DNA from: Membranipora membranacea
Lineage: Eukaryota > Bryozoa > Gymnolaemata > Cheilostomatida > Membraniporidae
Assembly: GCA_914767715.1 (NCBI GenBank)
Contig: OU612065.1
Location: 1,552,001 to 1,616,000, forward strand
DNA length: 64,000 bases
Direction: 5' to 3'
Under the pieces are notes generated by a model. That model had not been told where the DNA came from. It made no database searches and worked only from the letters and a program-made list of their open reading frames with translations. Made by a program: the position numbers and the translations under genes. Below, in pieces: positions 1 through 12,882 of this stretch (position 1 is its first letter; each line of letters begins with the position of its first letter).

Positions 1-411
1 CGGCTTATTCAGCGGAACACATCATAGCAATACCTGACATCACTGGTACCAAACATACTAAATACTCATTATGATACTACAGGCCTAATATTAAGAATTA
101 TAAGCTCCGACGGTAGTAGTGTGTTCATAATTTTTCGCCACGCACCACAAAACTTACAACCACACTATAAAAACCCATCTGATGACTGAGAGTATTTAGA
201 TATTTGCAAAATTCATCACAGCTGAGCTTGACTAATCACAATATGCCGCAACATTATCTAAACTGTATTCCACATTCCAGCCTGGAATTATCATCAAAAA
301 GTGGAAGTTTTCATAATAGTGACAGGTTAAAGCACAGGATCTGTAATTATTGACAGGCACTGTTTCACCAATCACTTGACAATCATTGTCAGCTACAAAG
401 ATAGATATTAG

Positions 412-441
412 CACAGAGTAAGGATATATCCTTACTCTGTG
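412..441. repeat. perfect 30-bp palindrome (hairpin family A)
   Basis: Arms CACAGAGTAAGGATA and its exact reverse complement meet with no loop. It lies in the kinesin intron downstream of the last visible exon. The core AGAGTAAGGAT is shared with the palindrome at 32881-32902, so this is a dispersed family and not a chance palindrome. Confidence 0.9.
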
Positions 442-510
442 ATATTAGTATATTAGTACTGCCGCCTAAATGTGTGAATAGAATAAGCTTTTACTTGTTG
501 AGTATCTTAC

Positions 511-3500
511 CTCATTGTATGAAGTGACTTGTTTACTGGCCACTCCTTGTGTATAAATGCTACCGTTGGCGTCTTCGTGTATTTTGATGTTAGATTTGCT
601 CTTCTTGCCCCCTTCAGAGCTGACTGAGTTAGGATCGAACAAGTCATAAATCTCCTCGTTGTAAAGTTCCATAAACTGGGCGAGTACAAGGAATGTCGGC
701 TCTGGTAATGCGTTATCTTGTGAATACTGTTTACATTTCTCTATTCCAGCAAATAGATATTCGACAGCGCGAGGAATTATTCCAACATTTTCTTCTGTGG
801 TATTTAGATCGAATCCTGTACCCATAGAGTGCGTCTTACCGGAGCCAGTCTACAATAAATTTTACAAATATTTTATGTTCCAAATAATGAATGAGACGTC
901 TCACTTTTCACTCCCTATAAGTAATATACTTTTCTCTGCACATATACAGTATTTGACATTGGTTACTTATTGACTTTTATCAATAATATTGTGATGATGG
1001 CAGAAGCTACATTAATATTATCCATAGTCTCTTATGATGGTATATTATGGGTTAACTGTGTCTTATAATTTTTCTGCTTGCACACCAGTCTGGCTGTGCA
1101 TATAGCCTAGATACAGGCTTAAATAGCGAGAAAGCAGCAGTCACATAGCCCAGCAGTGAGAACACAAAATTCTGCATATCTACGAGCTTCTGTTGATACT
1201 ACGTAGTTTTTACTTTCAACTTTCTTAGCAACGTGAGAACACTTTTTCCCTATGGACTGGTCAGGTCACATGCACACTGCATGGTACACATAATGACAAT
1301 ATATAGCTGATATTATTGTAAGCATGAGAGGGATTTCCTTACCTGGCCATAAGCCAATATTGTGGCATTGTACCCGTCTAAACATCTACAAAATAAATGT
1401 TAATATGACTTAAATTCATGTTTTAATTCCACGGAAAAGTCCAACAAATTCTAGATCTGATATCAACAAACAAGTGTCTGATATTACTAGAACAAGTGAT
1501 TTATCTACTATTAACTTTATTAACTATTAACTATTACTATTAACTATTAACTGCATGTTGGGTTTATCATCAGTGCTCAGTGGTTTTACTATTTGTGTAT
1601 AATATGTTCCGGGGAGACTCAAACCCCTGTACAAAGACCCCATTGATTCTGATCATTGAGCAATTACCCCCATCATGAAATTCAAGTATAAAGGTAAGAG
1701 ATTAACTCTGTGACACTTAAAATTGAACAGCACTCAGTATAGTGCAGATTGTTACTATATTGCTCCAATTAAGTCTCAGTATAAAAGGTGTTGAAAAAAA
1801 TGAACACACCAACGGGTCTTTGACATCATGGTGATAACAGCAGTGGCACATCTATCATAAAGCCCATGTGCTACCCGGGCTTGTAATATAGCCTACAGAC
1901 AGACATCACAACATTTAACAACATTTTCGTGTTCCCACCATTTATCATTTATTAATGGAAATTTTGTGGCCATTATTATTACAATCCTGATTCACACAGC
2001 AAGTCAGGCAGGTTCATCTAAGGTCCTGTCCGATACTTGTTCTAGGATGGGCAAAGTGAACGAAGAGGATAACTAAAGGGATAACCAGCATTCTATTAGC
2101 CTGCCTCACTATTCATCCTTAGGCCTCAGTCAGCCTTATCAAGGATGGTAGACACTCTGCGAGGATATAAACTTTGTCGTGGTGTGCTTACTATTTTCTT
2201 GACATCTCACATTGTTTTCACATTAAACAATCACCTAATTACTGAAGCTAAAACTCAACTTCACATCAAAATGTCAATATTAGTGCAACTTGTCATCACA
2301 TTGAGGATTTGTTGAGAAAGAAATCTTTCAGCATTGTGATGTTTAATTTTTTCATCGTTTTTACATTTTGGAGAAAAACACTGCTTCATTTGATCAAGGT
2401 TAAGAAATGACAACCTAGTAATGACCTGGACAATCTCCTCCTTATAGGCCTAACATACATTTCAGCAGAGCTCTGATAATCTCTAGGTGTACTTGATAAC
2501 ATTTCGCAGGTAAACAAACAAGAATATGTCACAGTCAAACTCAAACATGTCCTCATTCTCTATCACCACCTCAGGTCTATTTCTTTGTCACACACAAATA
2601 AACATTCAAGTCACAAGGCCCTTATTATTGCTCACATCCCATCAAGAGCCTCACATTATGCCATGTACTGCCTAGCAATGAGCTTCATCAGGATATAGGA
2701 GGTAAGTGGTGAGGGGGTTAATAACAGCCTGGATGAATCTCAGTGATTCAAGCAGAAAAAATCCCCATCTCTAATTATTCAGGTACCTAAACACTAATGT
2801 TTGAACCAGCACATACCATCACAGGCCTCCGTCGTACCTCAGCACAAACCAACACAGGCCTCCGTCGTACCTCAGCACACACCATCACAGGCCTCCGTCG
2901 TACCTCAGCACACACCATCACAGACCTCAGCCACATTAACTTGGCCCTGGTGATAACACCGCTGCCGTCGACAAACATGGAAAACTTGCCAGGCACGCCA
3001 GATTTATAGTGGTTACATGAATCACCCTAGCCTGATTTGTGATCGAGATAGTGGGGGAACCTGATGCAGCACACGAAAACTAACTAGATTAAAACAAAAA
3101 TCACAAACCCACACAGTACTGGTTTGATGGTACTGATAGGCCAGAGAGTAAGCATCATATTTTTGAGTAAAAAAAAAACAAAATAAAGTTTTCTTGGGGA
3201 GGGGGGAATCTCTTAATCAATGACATTTGCAAAGAATACATATTGCCTGTAAAGTAAAGCCCAGTAAAGCCCATCATATCTATTGAACTCAAAAACATGA
3301 AAATTCGTCTTTTCTGCAGGAAGCCCACACACCTATAAGAGCCTGAGATTATTTTACATCAAAGGCACCTCTACAATCACGGCCTGTACCGTGACTGATG
3401 ATAAGGACCAACGCTTATCATCATGGATCCAAAAACATTATGCTATAAAGACACCACTAAAATGCTTTCGTTATCAGCGTTATCAGCGGTGCATTTATAT

Positions 3501-4945
3501 TATATAACAGGACACCTACCCATCAATTAGCCCTTGTGCATACTCAGCAAACACCGTCTGTTGTTTGGTACCTATATCAAACACCTTGTCAAATGTGAAG
3601 GCTTTATCATTACCGAGAACAACCTGAGGCTCTCCAGCGGTTACAGATGTACAAACTCTACAATTATCGATCTTCTCTCTGGCTAGCTGCGGACGGATCC
3701 TGAAATCAGAGAGAATAGCCTTATCATAGACAGAGTGAGAGCATACTGCAGTGTATAAGTACACTAATATTTTGGTACATTTAATAATGGACAGAAGATT
3801 GATAGATATTTGTGTAAGAAGCTACTGCGCTATGATAGACTTGGTCCTTAACCAGCAAGAACAAATTTAGCACTTTCAGTAGTTTACGCCTTCACGACCT
3901 TGGAGTACAATGGCCACAATGCTACAACCAAAGCTACCCCAATAGAATATACCCCTAAACCACACTCAGGTCTAAATCCCCTTGTCTGGTTCAGCAATCT
4001 CAAGCGTTTCCCAGTGAAGGGAAAGACAGAGGATCATCACGCAGTTCAGAGTATAGTAAATAATGACAAAATTTGTGGTCACTGTTAAAGCCAACTTGGT
4101 AAAAGCTCATTCGGAAACAAGTTATTTGGTATACTCTCTACCGTGCAGTGCATAATCAATGGCTAAACAGTCTTTTGTAATTAAAAATACAAGTTCTGTT
4201 ATATCGTTGGCGAGGGGGTCCATTAGTTATACAGGAGCGTGTAGATAAAAATCAAAATCAGTTAAAGTTACCGAAAGCATAGCTAACCCTTTTTTGTGAA
4301 CACAGAAGCATTTGTGCTGCTCCATACCTCTCTATTAAATTAACAACAATACTATTTTTATCAATTGTCCAATACTAACTCATTGCACAGAAGTCGGGAC
4401 CCGATATCATAAAAAGGTATTCATGCGTTTTTCAACTCTCTGTGTCCTTCGCAAAAGGATCCTAAAAATAACCTCTGCAGTGCAGTCCTCTATTAAAAGG
4501 CGATTTCTGATTATTCTAGCATGTTTAGTTGTATAACTTCAGACATTACACCTGGGGACCAACTGGTTTGTTTGTGAACTCAAAGTGGTTTGGGAAATAG
4601 GGTTTGAATATTTTATCATTTTCTTAAATCCATTTATTCAATTATCAAAGCCATCAAAAAGGTCAGGTCCAAATGCGTTAACAACAGGTAGCCAGTTACA
4701 AAGGAGCCTACTCCTCACTCATATGAGATCTCGTAATGCAGCCACAGCCATTGTACGACCGATGAGAACACTCGAATAGCTATATTATGAGAAAGATTGA
4801 AATATAGAAAAATTTGTTCACCATTCACAGATCACATGTGATTCAGCAGATAGACATGGGATGGGTGCTGGGTGTGTATTTATTGTGAACAGACTTACCT
4901 AACAGCAACTTTGACACACATACTGTCATCTGCATCGCCACTCAT
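511..4945 (-). CDS. KIF21-like kinesin motor domain, 5' part of gene (4 coding exons, 3' end off window)
   Basis: Microtubule motor of the kinesin-4/KIF21 type, in the cytoplasm. Coding exons in gene order are 4899-4945 (ATG at 4945), 3520-3699, 1343-1385 and 511-849. All have GT..AG borders and joining phases, giving 203 codons. The N-terminus reads [20 protein letters not shown], the usual kinesin beta-1 start. The P-loop [10 protein letters not shown] is split between exons 3 and 4, with the intron after the Q. The following stretch (MGTGFDLN, then [12 protein letters not shown] and a KSNIKIHED segment) has the insert pattern I know from KIF21A/B. KIF4 or KIF27 is the alternative. The start is chosen because the short first exon joins in phase onto VRIRPQ. 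The switch I/II regions, stalk and any WD40 tail lie beyond position 1. Introns hold a minisatellite and no other gene. Confidence 0.88.
2810..2925. repeat. 33-bp minisatellite, three full copies plus a partial one
   Basis: Units start at 2810, 2843 and 2876, with a truncated fourth at 2909. The core is CACAGGCCTCCGTCGTACCT, and the units differ at only a few positions. Because 33 is a multiple of three, both strands stay open here, which makes spurious reading frames. It sits in an intron of the KIF21-like gene. Confidence 0.9.
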
Positions 4946-5143
4946 CCTGTCTGCTCCTAGCTCTTACCAATCTTCTTCACCTACTAATAGTGCAGAGACA
5001 GCTTATCATTGTAATCAAGCATGCTGGAGAAACATGTCATACATTTATATGTGTGGATGGATAAACCAAGAGGTGGATAGAGGGAAGCATAGGATAAAAC
5101 AGTTGCTATCTAATCCGCCTGATACTAAGAATCATAGACGAAA

Positions 5144-5159
5144 CAAGGAGTACTCCTTG
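5144..5159. repeat. perfect 16-bp palindrome (hairpin family B)
   Basis: CAAGGAGT followed directly by ACTCCTTG. The same arms occur with spacers at 8070-8090 and 29660-29678. Confidence 0.85.
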
Positions 5160-5379
5160 GATGAAACTAGAGGAACGATTGCCACATTGAGTCTAACCAG
5201 ACCTAGGAGTATAAGTAAGCATTCAATATTCATGTATATATGTATATTATTGTATGTACTCTCAGTAGCTAGCAGAGCTAACCGTTTGAGTTAATATTAT
5301 ACATTATGCAGAATATCTGTACTCCTAGTGAGTAGTCCTTGGTTTACTGTTCTGTCTGTGTAGCTTTTTGCCATTGTAA

Positions 5380-5422
5380 CACAGGTCTACTCCAAAATCC
5401 CAGGTTTTGGAGTAGACCTGTG
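5380..5422. repeat. hairpin with 18-bp perfect arms and 7-nt loop (family D)
   Basis: Left arm CACAGGTCTACTCCAAAA (5380-5397), loop TCCCAGG, right arm its exact reverse complement (5405-5422). A single degenerate arm resembling it occurs near 8164. Confidence 0.9.
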
Positions 5423-5662
5423 CATTGTTACTGTAACTGTAGTTGGGCCAGACTGGTCTTGGTGTAGGGCTTCATCAGGGAGAATGGTGTAATATATCAC
5501 TTTTTTGCTTTGTTGTAACCTGTAAGTAAGTGTAGTGTTAGATATTATTACAAGTCCAAACCCATCATCCATGGCTCAGTTAGCTCAATCATTTGGTTAG
5601 CTAAAGGAGAGTGAAAATTGTTTTACTCATTAGATTGGTTAGCCCAATCAATGAACTAAATG

Positions 5663-5695
5663 AGGTTTAGTTCATTGGCCCAATGAACTAAACCT
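5663..5695. repeat. hairpin with 16-bp perfect arms and 1-nt loop (family C)
   Basis: Arm AGGTTTAGTTCATTGG, one C, then its reverse complement. Extra single arms of the same sequence flank it (near 5650-5660 and 5707-5720). Family C also occurs at 15143, 20263 and 40845. Confidence 0.88.
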
Positions 5696-6235
5696 CCTAC
5701 AGTCCTAGGTTTAGTTCATCATTGGTTAGCCGCTTACCACTTGTTTGTGTTGTGTATGTCAGTAACAGACTTGATCACTCTAGAGATTCATCATCATCAT
5801 TAATGGTTATCCATACCAAAATGTCCACTGAACAGAATCTATTATATCAAACTCCCCTCTCCCCAGATAGTGCAGTGACCAGTCAGTATGCCTCACTGAC
5901 AACTCCTCACTTACCAAAGTGAAACTTGGCAATGCGACTTTTTAGAATGTAAGGGAGACAACTGATTATCTCAGTTAGCTTGAAAGATCATAGGTGAATT
6001 TACCAAAACTATTTTATTATTTGTTATTATTAATTCCTTCTTTATTCTTATGAGTACTCTATTTTTTGATATGAACAATCACGTGCAACTGAAAATGTAT
6101 TAAGTTCACAATTTTGGCTAGAAGATTCATAATTTTTCTTTTAAAGAATGGTTTTTAAGGCTATATTTCATTCTTAGCAGCCAAGATTATTCCATTTATT
6201 TGTGCAAGAGTGTTGAAAATTTTGGGCGAGTCTGT

Positions 6236-7526
6236 GGTCCAACACCTCTATTTATTTCCCCATTGCTTTACATGCAAATTATGTTGACTTCTCACCTCCA
6301 AAAACCTGCTTCAGCTTCTTTCAATTCTTTAACCAGACCACTCAAAACGATGGTCTGCTTCTGCTCTGACATACTTGAGAGTATTGAAAGAAAAACGGTT
6401 GTCAAATTTTTTTGGCGCTCAATCAAACGGAGCAAGTGCATTTTTACAGGTTTTCCAGCCAATTTTGCCTCAACTGACTTGTCTGCATAAAGCGCCCCAA
6501 ATTGATTTTGCTAAAATTATTTAAAACCTCAAATCACCAAAATTTCAATTGCAAATACAACAGGCAACATTTTCATGCCTCAATATTACTGACTGCAGTA
6601 CTATCAACTTGCCTGGGTCCTGATTTGTCTTCAGCATACTAGTCATTTTATTTTGGAGGATGGGTGCAACAAGTTCACCTTCACCCAATTACAGGTGTAT
6701 TACCTGTAGGTAATACACCTGTAATTGGGTGAAGGTCAACTTGTCACACTTTAGCTTAACATCTCTTCTGTCTTATGTCTGTAGACAACCTGAGCCGTCG
6801 CTGCAGACTTTGCCGATGATGGTCATGAACATTGTATATCTGTAAGCTGCAACCTAAGCAAGATACCATTTTAGAGACCAATAAGGGAGCAAAGCCTGAC
6901 AAGGTGAGTTTTGAGGGCAACGGTCTTATGGTCAAATGGCCGTGGCCAGTCACGCTATGGATGGATCGCCTCCGAACTTCGCACCATGCTAGCGTACCAA
7001 CAGAGGTCGTATGTGACCAACTTTGAAGACCCGTTACCGTCAGTCCGGTCACTATTAGGTAATACACCTGTAATTGGGTGAAGGTGAACTTGTTGCACCC
7101 ATCCTCCAAAATAAAATGACTAGTATGCTGAAGACAAATCAGGACCCAGGCAAGTTGATAGTACTGCAGTCAGTAATATTGAGGCATGAAAATGTTGCCT
7201 GTTGTATTTGCAATTGAAATTTTGGTGATTTGAGGTTTTAAATAATTTTAGCAAAATCAATTTGGGGCGCTTTATGCAGACAAGTCAGTTGAGGCAAAAT
7301 TGGCTGGAAAACCTGTAAAAATGCACTTGCTCCGTTTGATTGAGCGCCAAAAAAATTTGACAACCGTTTTTCTTTCAATACTCTCAAGTATGTCAGAGCA
7401 GAAGCAGACCATCGTTTTGAGTGGTCTGGTTAAAGAATTGAAAGAAGCTGAAGCAGGTTTTTGGAGGTGAGAAGTCAACATAATTTGCATGTAAAGCAAT
7501 GGGGAAATAAATAGAGGTGTTGGACC
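6236..7526. mobile_element. foldback element with two 470-bp near-identical inverted arms
   Basis: Arms 6236-6705 and 7057-7526 are the same length and match wherever I compared them, including a translated 75-residue stretch read in opposite orientation from each arm. The outer ends read GGTCCAACACCTC. Beyond them the similarity fades, with only a weakly matching GC-containing stretch. The 351-bp centre has no recognisable transposase. A non-autonomous foldback or MITE-like element, or a recent inverted duplication, explains it. Near-identity implies recent origin or gene conversion between arms. I find no clear target-site duplication. Confidence 0.88.
6677..6736. repeat. 60-bp hairpin at the inner end of the left foldback arm
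   Basis: 29-bp perfect arms (left ends in GGTGTATTACCT) are separated by GT. This makes a third copy of the inner terminal segment, also present at 7057-7085, so the inner end of the element has been duplicated in inverted form. Confidence 0.88.
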
Positions 7527-8069
7527 GTAGGCCCGCGAAGTTTTGGGATGTGACCAGTTTTAAAAAAAGTGGACTCGTTGATATATTCAAACTCCATTTT
7601 GAATTTTGCAAGAAAGTATATAATTCAAGTCTATCTATCCCTTTAATGACATGGTTATCTTGGTTAATCTGCTCATAGCAGCCAAGCAAGATATACTCTG
7701 GCATCAGTGATATAAAGGTCAAGAATGATGTGCATATATGGAGCTATGGTACTGTATAAATTAAGATATATCTTTCTCTTCTCTTCTTCTTCTGTGATTG
7801 ATTCTATATTATTATTCTTCAATGAATGATGATGATTGTATGATGTAGGCTAGTGACAGTGTTGATGGATGGATAGACAACCACAGAAATGAGTGCCTGG
7901 AGTGACCCAAGGACTGGATGATGGGGTTCTGCTACAGGCTCCATGACCTGATTACTTCTATTAAACATCACATTAGTTGGACTGTTCAAAGCAATCAGCA
8001 AGGAGTTAAGAGGACTCTCTCAGGACCTCTATTCTAACTCATAGTAAGTAAGGTATCTGGAGTTTCAAC

Positions 8070-8090
8070 CAAGGAGTTTTTTACTCCTTG
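8070..8090. repeat. hairpin family B, 8-bp arms with 5-nt T loop
   Basis: CAAGGAGT, TTTTT, ACTCCTTG. Same arms as 5144-5159 and 29660-29678. Confidence 0.75.
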
Positions 8091-8239
8091 TTACAACCAT
8101 GTATACTTTGCCAAATATTCAGATTTATATAGTCAGGTTTGGATAATTCAGTCAGTTAATTCAAGGTCTATTCCAAAACCTGGGCTTCTGTGGTTAAGTT
8201 TAACTTGCCCTCCAAGATCCAGGGTTGGATTGGGCAAAC

Positions 8240-8275
8240 ATTGAGTAGATCTGCTCCATTGAGTAGATCTGCTCA
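8240..8275. repeat. 18-bp tandem duplication of a near-palindromic unit
   Basis: CATTGAGTAGATCTGCTC occurs twice in tandem. Within each unit GAGTAGATCTGCTC is palindromic except for one pair. Confidence 0.75.
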
Positions 8276-8983
8276 ATATGCATAATTATAAACTGGTAGA
8301 TGACATATCTTAAGCCTTATTCTTTTTTCCACCATTGGTTTTGACAAGATGCCCTATATGCAATATTATACTGACCCTTTTCTTCATTAAATGACAATTG
8401 ATTAAACATACGAATCTCAACATTGTACAGCCCCTCATGGAGTCCAATGTGCTTTAGTTTGCTTTACAAATCTGGCAACATGATGTGTAACAACTATGGC
8501 AATGTTGCAGATGATCATTATTCACTTCTGTTATCTCTAGAAAGGGACAAAGAAAAAAGGATAGCATTGAGCAATGTACATTCACAAATTACAGTGTAGA
8601 AGAAGAGTGAAACTACTGGAGAGTAACTGTGGTTATTGTTTCCTGAATGTTCTAGGTTACTATGCAGGGAAAATTAGGCCGTATTTCCCTGTTTGGTGTC
8701 ATAGCAGATGATTTGATTGTATCGGTAAGTTTTCAAAACGATCTGTATATTTTTCCTCAATCTATATTCCACAGAAGATCCTACATTAGACTACATCCCT
8801 GATCCTTGAGTTTATTTTGGAATAAACATAAACTGAATCCAATGTCAGCGGAGCTGACCGTAGGCTAGAACAAAGGAAAGGATGATGAAGTTGGCCAGGC
8901 GCAATGCTTTCTGGGTAAAATGTCAGCTCAGTCATATTTAATTTCTATAACTTGTCACCTGTTTTGCTCAGTAGTCTCTATTA

Positions 8984-11650
8984 CAGACTGTTCATCAAGA
9001 GTCTGCATCACAGTTCAAGGCTCATTTCTCCCACTCCTTGTTGTGTGTAGTTATTGTAACACCTGGATTTGGTATCATTGCCTTTCTTTTCTATCATATG
9101 CAGCTTATAATTGCAATCCATCTCTATTTCAACTGATATCACTAAATCACCATGGGGCAGACTCTAGCAAGAGCAAAAACGGGTACCTCTTATACATACA
9201 AAGTTAGTATGTTAGAGGTTTGAAGGTTATTTCATTGCATGGGAGGGGGTATAGAGTGTAGCTCAGTGTGTGTGGGAGAACTTAGAGGTGTGCAAATACT
9301 CTGTTTAGTACAATTTGGAATAATCGACATCACTAGCAAAGGTGCCTCTGTTCAAGACAGTTTGTGTGCTCTAAATGCCTTGCCATACTGAGTACATCTG
9401 TGTGTTAGAAAGTTGTTTAGGCCTGACTGCTGGTAATAACTTTCCCCTGCTAGGTTCACTAAGACGTTTTTACATAAAACTGTTTGCCGAATCTGACTTT
9501 TTTTTGTTCCAGGCTAACAAGAGTGTTTCACTAACAACCGTAGTACATTTGCAACAGAGGGCTTCATCTATACTGCTCTGGGAGCATCCACCTAGCTGTA
9601 GAGATGGCACAGCGTGTCCTGAAACTGAGGGTAGGTCTTAAAAATCGTGTTCCATTCCAAACACTTCATCTCACAATGTTGTGCAGTCTCTTAACCTAAG
9701 ACCGAGACTTATGTCATTGGTATTTTACTGCACAACTGTTGGGTAATTGTTTTATCTCAATTACTTATCTTTGAGCTAAACAGAATCCATGAGCACCTTA
9801 GACTTCACGGGAAATCATATTAAAGGGCAACCAAGGTTTCAAACAACTTCTCATTGATGGCCATTGATTAATAGCAGATTGCACCTTCTGCACAGAGAAA
9901 AAGACAAAATATAATTCGGATGATTATTCAGCCAGAATTCTTGTGAAACGTTTCTTCCATCAGGTACTCAAACTCAGCTAAAAGAGAATACCACATAGCA
10001 GTTTCCTGTTCCTGTTATTATTTAGCCTGTGCTCTATAATTATTACAGCAAAGTCTTGGAACCTCCCCTAAACTGGAGTGTTACCCAGCTTAGAGTCAGC
10101 AACTACTTGGAGTTGTGCATCGCGTAATGCACAAAGCTGATGCTGCCCAGCACATTATTTCCTACCCATTATCGCATTGCTGCGAAACCTTGGTTGCCCT
10201 TTTATAATGCCCTTTTAGAAGTGAGGCATTTTATTGAAGTTAACGCTGTGATGCATTTTGATCCATTTGATATTAATTCTTACCTAAACAATTTTCTGTT
10301 AAAGAACAAAATCAATTTGAATTGAGACTGATTATTTCCTGACTTTGTGTCTGAGAAAAATGCATGCCTGTATCTAAATTGTCAAGGCTTGGATAAAGCA
10401 TGATAGGTGATTTATTTATTCATATGTCTGCTGTTTCAGAGTCTCAAGCAACGTGTACTGCTACCAACATCAGTTCACGCATCTGATACAGTTTCCACCT
10501 CAATACAAGCTAGCAGGCCAGTCTCTGTTGGTGTACCTGTCTCACCACTGTTGCTGTCAACACCTGCTGTGACCAAGGTGATGGAGTTCCCTCCATTAGG
10601 AATACCTTCACAAAAACCTATGAAAAATGATACGTTGTTGGTCAGAAAGAAGGTGTCAACTTGGTGAAGCCTGCCAAATACTGTTTTGGTAAGTAGGTTT
10701 ATATTTAAACCCTCTCTTACCAATACTCTATATTTTTTAAGACTTGATCACTGTCTCTGATGGCCAGTATGAAATGCATGGGCATTCTTCAAATTAAAAT
10801 AACTAGGGACATAAGAAAAGATTTCAGTTTTCTAGTTGGCTTTCTTACTCTGATGAATGAAAATTCTTCCTTTCAAGCAACCAGACTTGTCTATTTCAAT
10901 CATACTGTTGAATTCATCTTCCTTCACGATATTCAAAGCTGCTCAAATTGATACTTCACATTATTGTCTGTTCGTTGTGTATGAGAAGACGATCATGAAC
11001 TTTATGATCAGAAATGATCTAGTCCATAATGTTCTAAATAGATATATCCATTGATCCTTGTGTCCATTGCATTGTCCATCTTTGCAATTTTTGGTTAGTT
11101 GATATTTGGATGGAGTGTATGATTGATACAGAAATGACATGACATATTATATTAATAATATTTATGTTTTAGGAGATGTTACCTGTGACTGTTCAATTGG
11201 GATAGTATGTAAGCCAGCAGGGGAAGCCTACGAAAAGAGAGACATGCGACCAAAACACATCTTTGATGCAGGTACAGGTTTTAGCTATCTCATTATTCTC
11301 CCTATTCAAAGCTTGACTATTGACTGCTCATATCTGTCATTGCATCACTGCTGCTTTCGGCTGTTTTGTTGTGTGATCATATATTTGTTTTTTTTTCGCG
11401 TTGTGCCTCGATTGCTTCACCTTTTCTCACCTCCTGCCTTACTTCCACATTGTAAGGTAAATTAAAATTTTATTGCAGATGCCTCGCAGTTGAGTTGGTG
11501 AAACGGACGTAAGCACAGATTCAGGTGAAGAGTATTGGTTTGGTGAAGGTATGGTGTTTAGTTGTTTTACTGACTTTGTGTGATCTTGAGCGATGAACGC
11601 GTCTCCATATAGCTTAACTTCGCTCAGCATTCACGTGAGAGTCCTAGCCT
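8984..11650 (+). pseudogene. decayed copy of the SGNH-hydrolase gene (copy A)
   Basis: Base-level similarity to the intact copy at 12.83-14.43 kb occurs in order: the pre-start segment (CTGTTCATCAAG), the GTAGAGTGTAGCT block near 9250, the GTGTGCTCTAAATG and GAGTACATCTGTGTGTTAG blocks at 9364-9415, and the C-terminal and downstream segment to about 9820. Weaker matches continue near 10218 and 11590-11650. The GDS and GTND blocks are not readable, and frames are broken by indels, so no hydrolase can be made. A segment at 10440-10688 is open between an AG acceptor and a GTAAGT donor except for a late stop. It may be a diverged exon of the same unit. Confidence 0.75.
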
Positions 11651-11814
11651 CGACCACTGGGAGAGGTTCTTACCTCTGCAGGTCACAACGAATGCAAAAG
11701 TAAAGAACGGGGTTCTTTGCGCGGGGATGTAACTACCTTGTTTTGGTCACTTTCACAAGATGTGGTGTTACATACCCAAGTAAAATGCCAATAATACTCA
11801 CTTACGGGATTTTT

Positions 11815-11960
11815 TACATTAAACTGTTTGTGGAATCACTCTGATCTTTCTGCTCTAGGCCATCAATAGCGTTTTACTACTACCCATAGAATGTTTGCAA
11901 TGAAGTACTTCATTTGACCCGCTCAATGCTGAGCCTGCTGTGAAGCACACAAATTATAGA
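11815..11960 (+). pseudogene. fragment of a third SGNH-hydrolase copy
   Basis: The segment TTTTTACATTAAACTG, the GTGGAATCACTC region and the AGCGTTTTACT block align with 13266-13390 of the intact gene. The reading frame is disrupted. Only the portion between blocks III and V is recognisable. Confidence 0.65.
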
Positions 11961-12882
11961 AAAAGGTTGATGAATGTGTAAATTCAGGAGTTGCCTTCAA
12001 CTGAAATTTCTAGAGGGGGCAACTCTGACACTTGGTTTAAATTTGCATGTTGTGTTTGAAAATGTCTGCCATGTTTCCATCCCATTTCAAACATGGATGT
12101 TGCTATTTTATTGCTTGTAGAAGGTGTAATGGGTGAAGATGGCAAGAAGATGAAGTGAAATCTGGATTTAAGTCGGTCATGAAAATGATATGAAAATGGT
12201 ATGAAGCAATAATTTCAGAGCCGGGTGTGCTAATTATCATCGGTCGTGTTAGCTTCAACGCGGTATAATGAATGAATTTTGATCCCCTACCCTACCCTAC
12301 CTGGATGCACATGTGTGCTTTAGTGCTTGGTCAACCGATTGAGCCTCTCCCTAAAATCCTATGTAAATGCTCCATAAAGTTGAAGTTGATCCTGCTTATT
12401 TATAAAGCCTTTCATGGGTTACTCAACTTTACTCTCTGAAAGGGATTTATAGCTAGCTGTTATTAAAGTGGGGAGTAGGATTTCACCTTGATTTAGTTCC
12501 CTCAGGGATAATCCAATGTTTACCAATAATTCTTGCTTAGATTTTGATATCACTATTATGAGGATTGAGCCTATTGTCAGATGTTGCGGGTTTATGAAAT
12601 AATCCAATGATTACCTTTACCAATCTGGATACCTTCAACATAGGTCATAAAACAACAAATAATCCCAATGCTACCTACAAGGGGAGTCTGCGAACAAGTA
12701 CATAAGTCCTGGAATGACCACCTCTCTTCATAATCGATTTGATCCTCGTAGTGAATCACTGATATTTTCACACATTTACATTTACAGCTAAGTCAATTAT
12801 ATATTCTATAACTAGTCACCTTCCATTTATTGTGAATAGTAATCGAGTTTTACTCAGTTTTTACTACAGGCTGTTCATCAAG

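Larger units (their letters stand above)
4946..6235. other. intergenic region upstream of the kinesin gene, with several hairpins
   Basis: No gene is supported here. It should contain the kinesin promoter, but I see no convincing TATA or initiator element. Three perfect short inverted repeats (5144-5159, 5380-5422, 5663-5695) are listed separately. The open frame around 4872-5294 has no family features and overlaps the kinesin first exon on the other strand. Confidence 0.6.
7527..8983. other. gene-poor stretch with short repeats
   Basis: No supported gene. It contains a family B hairpin and a tandem duplication (listed separately). A possible small exon at 8655-8726 begins MQGKLGRISLFG and ends at a good GTAAGT donor. 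I could not connect it to a recognisable protein, so it is only a candidate 5' exon for the decayed SGNH copy that follows. Confidence 0.45.

Noticed and set aside
4872-5294. Plus-strand 140-residue open frame
   Set aside because: It overlaps the kinesin first exon in antisense and shows no domain or compositional signal.
6200-7499. Two identical 75-residue open frames in opposite orientation
   Set aside because: They are the two arms of the foldback element. No start context, domain or splice support.
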